Shown here: positions 58,848-64,000 of the stretch, piece after piece
Layout of the letters: each line of letters begins with the position of its first letter
How positions within the stretch are numbered: the first letter of the stretch is position 1
NCBI GenBank assembly: GCA_016710325.1
Contig: JADJXK010000002.1
Coordinates: 3,906,001-3,970,000, forward strand
Length of the DNA stretch: 64,000 nucleotides
Direction: 5' to 3'
Origin: Candidatus Leptofilum proximum
GTDB taxonomy: Bacteria > Chloroflexota > Anaerolineae > Promineifilales > Promineifilaceae
Notes under the pieces: model-generated
The model's input: only the letters and a program-made list of their open reading frames with translations
Told to the model about the DNA's origin: nothing
Database searches by the model: none
Program-made: the position numbers and the translations under genes

Positions 58848-60032
58848 ATGAAGAAAAAACTTTTCCCCCTGTTTCTTGTCTTTGCCCTCCTCCTATTCAT
58901 GACAGCCTGTAGTTCCCCCAGCACCGACACCGACTCAGGCGATTCCGCCGACGAGCAAACAGAAACCGTCGTGGAACCGGCCGAAGAGGCAGAACCCGCT
59001 GAAGAAGAAATGGCCGAAGACGAAGAAGTGGCCGTTGAAGAAGATACGGCCGCTGAAGAAGATGCGGCCGAAGAAGAGACGCCAGAAGAAAGTGAAGAGA
59101 CAATGGAAGAAGCTGAAAAAGGTGAATTTACCATCGGCATGATGGTCATCGCCTCTGTACCCGCCCTGGAGACGGTGCAGCAATCTTTCATCGACACATT
59201 GGCCGAAGCGGGCTACGTGGAAGGTGAAAACCTGACCATCATTCGGGGTAACGCTGAAGGGGATATTGCCACCCTGAACACCATCGCCCAACAGTTCATT
59301 GATGAAGGTGTTGATCTGATCGTTACCACCAGCACCCCGGCTGCACAAGCTGCCCTAAACGCCACCAAAGACATGTCGGATCCACTGCCCATCGTCTTCA
59401 CCACCGTCACCGATCCCTATGCCGCCGGCATCGCCACCGCCCCGGATGAACATCCCGCCTGGATGACCGGTTCGCAGCTGTACCCCCCGCTGGAAGCAAC
59501 CTTCGACACCATGTTTGAGATCAACCCAGACACTTCTGTCATCGGGCATCTGTACAATCCGGCCGAAGCCAACTCTGTGGCCCAAACGGAAGCCGTGATG
59601 CGCATTGCCGAGGACCGCGGTATTACGCTGGAAATTGCCACGGTGAGCAACAGTTCCGAAATTAAAACGGCCGCTGAATCCCTGGCAGCACGCGGCATTG
59701 ACTTCTTCTACTTCACCCAGGACAGCACGGTTTCTTCCGGTTCTGAAGCGGTGGTGCAGGTGGCCAACGACAACGGCATTCCTATCATCACCAACGACAT
59801 TCCCACCGTGGCTAAAGGTGGTGCGGTAGCTGTGGGTGGTTCCTTGCGTGAAGACGGCCGTCTGGCAGGTGAAATCGCCATTGGTTTCCTGGATGGCACG
59901 CTGGACCTGGCCACCACCGACATTCAGCAAGTGCAGGTTTTTGACTACTTCATCAACCGCGCTGGTGCCGAAGCTCAAGGTATTGAACTGCCCCAATCAC
60001 TCATCGACCGGGCCATTGACCAGACTCCGTAA
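58848..60032 (+). CDS. ABC substrate-binding lipoprotein with acidic stalk
   Basis: A 394-residue lipoprotein: lipobox LLFMTACSS, then about 65 residues almost all Glu/Ala (EPAEEAEPAEEEMAEDEE onward), then an ABC_sub_bind domain (PF04392 type: GMMVIASVPALETVQQSFID, TTSTPAAQAALNATKD, PIVFTTVTDPYAAGIA). The closest known group imports aromatic amino acids (TrpX). With the permease and ATPase it makes a full importer. Start after AAGGAGAATGA. Confidence 0.92.
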   Translation: MKKKLFPLFLVFALLLFMTACSSPSTDTDSGDSADEQTETVVEPAEEAEPAEEEMAEDEEVAVEEDTAAEEDAAEEETPEESEETMEEAEKGEFTIGMMVIASVPALETVQQSFIDTLAEAGYVEGENLTIIRGNAEGDIATLNTIAQQFIDEGVDLIVTTSTPAAQAALNATKDMSDPLPIVFTTVTDPYAAGIATAPDEHPAWMTGSQLYPPLEATFDTMFEINPDTSVIGHLYNPAEANSVAQTEAVMRIAEDRGITLEIATVSNSSEIKTAAESLAARGIDFFYFTQDSTVSSGSEAVVQVANDNGIPIITNDIPTVAKGGAVAVGGSLREDGRLAGEIAIGFLDGTLDLATTDIQQVQVFDYFINRAGAEAQGIELPQSLIDRAIDQTP

Positions 60033-60093
60033 CACAGGCGTTTTTCGTGAGCACGGTATACCGCCACAGGTATATCGCCATAAATGAAATTTA

Positions 60094-60140
60094 ATGCAGA
60101 GGTGTGGAGGCCTTTTTCTCTGCGCCACCGCACCTCTGCG
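60094..60140. repeat. GCAGAGGTG...CACCTCTGC hairpin
   Basis: GCAGAGGTG and CACCTCTGC pair perfectly with an inner TGG/CCA pair, upstream of the tannase-type gene. Confidence 0.65.
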
Positions 60141-60161
60141 TTTGTTTCTCAGGAGCTAAAG

Positions 60162-61994
60162 ATGAAGAAGTATGCTGCTCTGCTCTTAACCCCTCTCTTA
60201 TTGGGGCTCGTTTTGGCTGCCTGTCGCGGCAACGAGCCCACACAGGTCGAAGTAACGCGTCTCGCGGAGGTGGAAGTTACTCGTATCGTTGCGGCGGAGC
60301 CGGTGACGGAACTCGTGGAAGTAACCCGCATCGTCGAAGTAGAAGTTGAAGTGCCCGCCGCAGAGCCAACCGGGCCAGTAACCCTGGCCTGCTCCGAAAT
60401 CACCAGCGAGGTGTTAGGGCTGGACAACGTACAAATTACCAGCGCCGAAGTTGTGACCAACGACAGCCTTTACCCGGCCTACTGCCTGGTGCACGGGACA
60501 GTTAATGAACGCACCGGCATTGATGGTAAGCTCTATGCCATTGGCTTTGAACTGCGCCTGCCGAATGCCTGGAACGGCCGTTTCCTCTACCAGGCAAACG
60601 GCGGCAATGATGGCACTGTCGTTCCCGCTGAAGGGATTAACAGCAGCCCCAATTCGGCCGGGGGTGTCAGTGCCCTGCAGCGCGGTTTTGCCGTGCTGAG
60701 TACCGACGCTGGCCACAATGGGGCCGACCCGGCCAACCTCGAATTGGGGTTGGTTGCGGGCAATGCCTTTGGGCTGGATCCTCAGGCGCGCGCCGATTAC
60801 GGCTACGCGTCTGTGGGCACCATGACGCCAATTGCCAAGCAGATTGTGACCGCGCATTATGGGTCAGAACCCGCCTATTCCTACATGTACGGCTGCTCCA
60901 ACGGCGGCCGACACGGTATGGTGGCGGCAAGCCGTTATGCCGAACACTTTGACGGTATTTTGGCCGGTAATCCTGGATTTAATTTGCCTAAAGCGGCCGT
61001 ACAGCACGCCTGGGATGTACAAAGCTTCCAGATTGCCAACCCCGATATCCGCCAGGCTTTTTCCAGAGAAGATATGAACCTGGTTGCCGGGGCGGTCGTC
61101 GCCGCCTGCGATGCCCGTGACGGCGCAGAGGACGGTATCGTCGCCGATCTGCGCGTCTGCCAGGACACCTTCAATCTGGCAGATCTGCAATGTACCGGCG
61201 AGAAGAACGCCACTTGCCTCACGGCCGATCAGGTAACAGCCCTGGAGCGCTCAATGGGTGGGCCTATCAACACCGCGAGTGAACAGCTCTACTCGGAATG
61301 GGCCTATGACAGCGGCATGGGCGGCGGTGACTGGCGTTTTTGGAAGCTGGAAAGCCCGGTTCCCCCTTGGGATTTCTACCCGCTTATCGCCACCCTGGGC
61401 GGCGGTTCTCTCTCATACATCTTTACCACGCCCCCCACGGAGACACCGGGCACACCGGCAGATTTGGTGAACTATCTGACCAACTTTGATTTCGACACCG
61501 ATGCCCCCAAGATCTACGCGACAGACGAAACGTTTACCGAATCGGCCATGGAATTTATGACGCCGCCAGATGTGGATGACCCCATGTTGACTGATCTGCA
61601 AGCGACAGGAGGCAAGCTGCTTATCTATCATGGAGCTAGCGACGGTGTGTTTTCCGTGGTTGATACAATCGACTGGTATGAACAACTCACAGCCAACAAT
61701 GATGGCGACGCCAGCGACTTTGCCCGGCTTTTTGTTGTTCCCGGTATGAATCATTGCAGCGGTGGTCCGGCAACCGACCAGTTTGATGCGCTGACCGCAT
61801 TGATTAACTGGGTGGAGGGTGATCATGCGCCGGAGCAGATCATGGCAACGGTCAATCCAACCAATCCTGAACTGCCGGAAAGTTGGAGCAGATCACGGTC
61901 CCGTCCGCTTTGCCCCTGGCCCCAGATTGCCAGGCTAAAAGAGGGGGCAGAAGACTTGGAGACCGCAGACAGCTTTGAGTGTGTCATACCGTAA
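60162..61994 (+). CDS. Tannase/feruloyl-esterase/MHETase-type lipoprotein
   Basis: A lipoprotein of about 610 residues: lipobox LVLAACRG, an EVTR/VEVEV linker typical of Chloroflexota, then an alpha/beta hydrolase of the tannase family. The nucleophile is in YMYGCSNGGRHGMVAA, with the Cys next to the Ser, matched by Cys beside the catalytic His (MNHCSGGPATD); this Cys pair is the disulphide of the family. A lid insertion of about 200 residues lies between. It hydrolyses aryl esters outside the cell, feeding the aldehyde dehydrogenase and importer. The start at 60162 gives the lipobox. Confidence 0.9.
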   Translation: MKKYAALLLTPLLLGLVLAACRGNEPTQVEVTRLAEVEVTRIVAAEPVTELVEVTRIVEVEVEVPAAEPTGPVTLACSEITSEVLGLDNVQITSAEVVTNDSLYPAYCLVHGTVNERTGIDGKLYAIGFELRLPNAWNGRFLYQANGGNDGTVVPAEGINSSPNSAGGVSALQRGFAVLSTDAGHNGADPANLELGLVAGNAFGLDPQARADYGYASVGTMTPIAKQIVTAHYGSEPAYSYMYGCSNGGRHGMVAASRYAEHFDGILAGNPGFNLPKAAVQHAWDVQSFQIANPDIRQAFSREDMNLVAGAVVAACDARDGAEDGIVADLRVCQDTFNLADLQCTGEKNATCLTADQVTALERSMGGPINTASEQLYSEWAYDSGMGGGDWRFWKLESPVPPWDFYPLIATLGGGSLSYIFTTPPTETPGTPADLVNYLTNFDFDTDAPKIYATDETFTESAMEFMTPPDVDDPMLTDLQATGGKLLIYHGASDGVFSVVDTIDWYEQLTANNDGDASDFARLFVVPGMNHCSGGPATDQFDALTALINWVEGDHAPEQIMATVNPTNPELPESWSRSRSRPLCPWPQIARLKEGAEDLETADSFECVIP

Positions 61995-62064
61995 AACACA
62001 CGCCTTTAACTTTGACGCGACCTCAGTCGAACAAGTTTTTATAACGCAATAGGGAGATTTTTCG

Positions 62065-63522
62065 ATGGGATTCTTAAACAATGACATCTGGAATGGCAAA
62101 TTATTTAACGGCGCTTACATAGCTGCCAGTGGACACACGCAACCTGTCATGGAACCGGCCGTCGGTATGCCCTTGATGCAGGTGGGGATGGCTACGGCCG
62201 CTGACGTGACCGCCACTACCGCGATAGCTGCGGCCGCCCAAAAGGAATGGGCCGCCACGCCACCCCGTGACCGCTCGGCTATCTTAACGAAGGCGGCGGC
62301 CATCTTTCAGCAAAACTTTGACGAACTGGCGCTCTATATCGCTCGCGAAACCGGCGGCCTGCTCCCCAAAGGGCAGCATGAAGTCAAAGAGGCGGCTTTG
62401 ATCTGTAACATTGCCGCCGGGATGCCGTTGCAAGAACAGGGCATTGTCCTCCCCAGCACCCCGGGACGTACCAGCATCGCCCGCCGCATCCCCCACGGTG
62501 TTGTGGGTGTCATTTCACCCTTCAATTTCCCACTCATCTTAAGCATCCGGGCCGTTGCCCCAGCGTTGGCGGTTGGTAATGCTGTGGTGGTTAAGCCAGA
62601 CCCTCGCACACCGGTCACCGGCGGCTTTATGATTGCAAAAGTGTTTGAGGAGGCTGGCCTGCCAGCAGGTCTATTGTGTGTACTGCCGGGAGGTGCCGAA
62701 GCCGGTGAGGCATTAGTCGTTGATCCGCTGGTGCCGATGATCCAGTTTACCGGCTCTGTCGGAGCAGGCCGCCGCGTAGGCGCCCTGGCGGGTGAGCACT
62801 TAAAGAAGGTCTCGTTGGAGTTGGGTGGTAACAGTTCACTCATCATTTTGGATGATGCCGATCTTGAATTGGCGGCCAAAAACGCTGCCTGGGGTGCTTA
62901 TTTCCACCAGGGGCAGATCTGTATGGCGACCAATCGCATTATCGTGCACGAAAGCCTGGCAGAAGGCTTAAAAGCGCAAATGGTAGGACGCGCGCTGCAT
63001 TACCCGGTCGGCAATGGCGCCACCGAAGAGGTGGTGCTGGGCCCCATGATCGATGAAAATCAGGCGAAACGAATTGAATCGATGGTCAATGACAGTGTTG
63101 CGGCCGGTGCAGTGCTTGAAGCGGGTGGTGTCCGCGAAGGACGCTTCTACAAACCGACTGTATTGAGCAATGTGCAGCCAGGCATGCGCGTGTTCGATGA
63201 AGAGCCTTTTGGCCCGGTAGCCAACCTGATCACTTTTAGCACCGATGAAGAAGCAATTGAGTTAGCAAACAATCAGCAAGGCAGCCTGGCCGCTGGCATC
63301 ATCTCCAACTCGATTGGACGAGCGATGGCCATTGGCGCCCAACTCAAAAGCGGCATGATTCACATCAACGATCAAACGATCAACGACGAGTGTGTCAATC
63401 CTTTTGGCGGGCCGGGTGTTGCTGGCAATGGTGGCAGTGTTGGCCCCGCAGCCGACTGGGAAAACTACACGCAGTGGCAGTGGATCACCATCAAAGACAC
63501 ACCCACCGCTTATCCGTTTTAA
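62065..63522 (+). CDS. Benzaldehyde-type aldehyde dehydrogenase
   Basis: A 485-residue NAD(P)-dependent aldehyde dehydrogenase: GVISPFNFPLILSIRAVAPA, FTGSVGAGRRVG, catalytic Glu in LELGGNSSLIIL, catalytic Cys in HQGQICMATNRI, and EEPFGPVANLI. It resembles benzaldehyde or vanillin dehydrogenases. It follows the esterase and precedes an alpha/beta hydrolase, consistent with aromatic substrate breakdown. Confidence 0.9.
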   Translation: MGFLNNDIWNGKLFNGAYIAASGHTQPVMEPAVGMPLMQVGMATAADVTATTAIAAAAQKEWAATPPRDRSAILTKAAAIFQQNFDELALYIARETGGLLPKGQHEVKEAALICNIAAGMPLQEQGIVLPSTPGRTSIARRIPHGVVGVISPFNFPLILSIRAVAPALAVGNAVVVKPDPRTPVTGGFMIAKVFEEAGLPAGLLCVLPGGAEAGEALVVDPLVPMIQFTGSVGAGRRVGALAGEHLKKVSLELGGNSSLIILDDADLELAAKNAAWGAYFHQGQICMATNRIIVHESLAEGLKAQMVGRALHYPVGNGATEEVVLGPMIDENQAKRIESMVNDSVAAGAVLEAGGVREGRFYKPTVLSNVQPGMRVFDEEPFGPVANLITFSTDEEAIELANNQQGSLAAGIISNSIGRAMAIGAQLKSGMIHINDQTINDECVNPFGGPGVAGNGGSVGPAADWENYTQWQWITIKDTPTAYPF

Positions 63523-63568
63523 GACGCAGAATAAGCATGTTCCTTAGTCTTAAAAAAGGAAGTAGGCA

Positions 63569-64000
63569 TGGAAACAGATCTTTTTGCTGATGTAGACGGA
63601 TGCAAAATACGCTACCGTGATACAGGAGGCAGTGGCCCTGCGATTGTGTTTAACAATGGAATCGGCGGATCGCTGGAAAGTTGGGAAAACCAGATTGCTG
63701 CCTTCTGCCAAAATTACCGGCTGATTGCCTGGGATATGCCCGGCCATGGACAATCAGAATTGGGCAATCAACCCTATGATCCTGACAAATTTGCAGCCTT
63801 TGGCTGGCGCTTTCTTGACTTGCTCAAAATGGACCAGGCCATTTTGGTGGGACATTCAATGGGGGGTGGCGTGGCCTTGCGCATGGCTGGGTACCATCCA
63901 TCGCGTGTCCGCAAATTGGCCCTGGTGGCTGCCGCCACGCTTGGCCGCGATGCACCATTTTTGTTTAGACTTTTTACCCTGCCGGGACTTGGTGAACTAA
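63569..64000 (+). CDS. Alpha/beta hydrolase, 3'-truncated by window edge
   Basis: The frame from ATG 63569 (after AAAAGGAAGTAGGC) stays open to the end of the window, giving 144 residues. Motifs: VFNNGIGGSLESWENQI (oxyanion loop), WDMPGHGQS and the nucleophile elbow VGHSMGGGVAL. The catalytic Asp and His lie beyond the window. Likely a lactonase or meta-cleavage hydrolase such as the 3-oxoadipate enol-lactonase type, in line with the aromatic context. Confidence 0.88.

Overview
The window looks like part of an uncultured Chloroflexota chromosome (Anaerolineae/Ardenticatenia-like). This assignment is inference. It rests on moderately high GC, EVTR/VEVEV-type lipoprotein linkers, a heliorhodopsin, an F420-type Ddn-like protein, membrane vWA-FHA proteins and a canonical nusA-ylxR-infB-rbfA-nrnA-truB-ribF run. 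I saw no rRNA, tRNA, transposase or CRISPR array.

Layout. 1-9.5 kb is a purine cluster: purC (5' cut), purE, purK, purF, a purD-purM fusion and purN. It is interrupted by an AT-rich membrane gene, a Ca2+/Na+ antiporter and a duplicated GxxExxY protein. 9.6-12 kb carries a YebC regulator, ruvC, ruvA and an NTF2-like gene. 12-14.6 kb is an ABC-2 exporter with a GbsR/MarR regulator. 14.6-23.8 kb (minus strand) is a methyltransferase gene followed by the transcription/translation operon, whose leader holds a promoter and an attenuator-like hairpin. 24-36 kb holds a DnaQ-WYL fusion, an MFS carrier, a HAD phosphatase, a Ddn-like protein, a PGDH-like/ParB-like fusion with altered catalytic residues, a giant membrane protein, a heliorhodopsin and an AspT-type carrier. 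36-41 kb has a RelE/NadS-type toxin-antitoxin pair, a divergent pair of vWA-FHA membrane proteins and a NUDIX enzyme. 41-46 kb has two ABC-2 exporter sets and an ABC-LytTR fusion. 46-52 kb has a three-repeat secreted protein, a V4R protein, a NUDIX enzyme, an M20 amidohydrolase, and an overlapping two-gene unit of an orphan GyrA C-terminal-domain protein and a Qnr-like pentapeptide-repeat protein. 52-64 kb is a catabolic island: amidohydrolase, acyl-CoA ligase, TetR, MaoC hydratase, SDR, a three-part ABC importer, a tannase/MHETase-type lipoprotein, an aldehyde dehydrogenase and an alpha/beta hydrolase (3' cut).

Two genome-scale signals run through everything. The first is the palindromic octamer ACGGCCGT. 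I counted about two dozen in the first 10 kb, against roughly 0.2-0.3 expected by chance. It is read as T-A-V, N/Y/D-G-R or R-P depending on frame, and it resembles cyanobacterial HIP1 in behaviour. The second is a set of short-word inverted repeats filling most gaps between genes, in about ten sequence families. Several copies sit in frame inside genes (purC, purK, purD, the purD-purM junction, the giant membrane protein, and the signal peptide of a vWA-FHA protein), so these elements appear to be making protein sequence.
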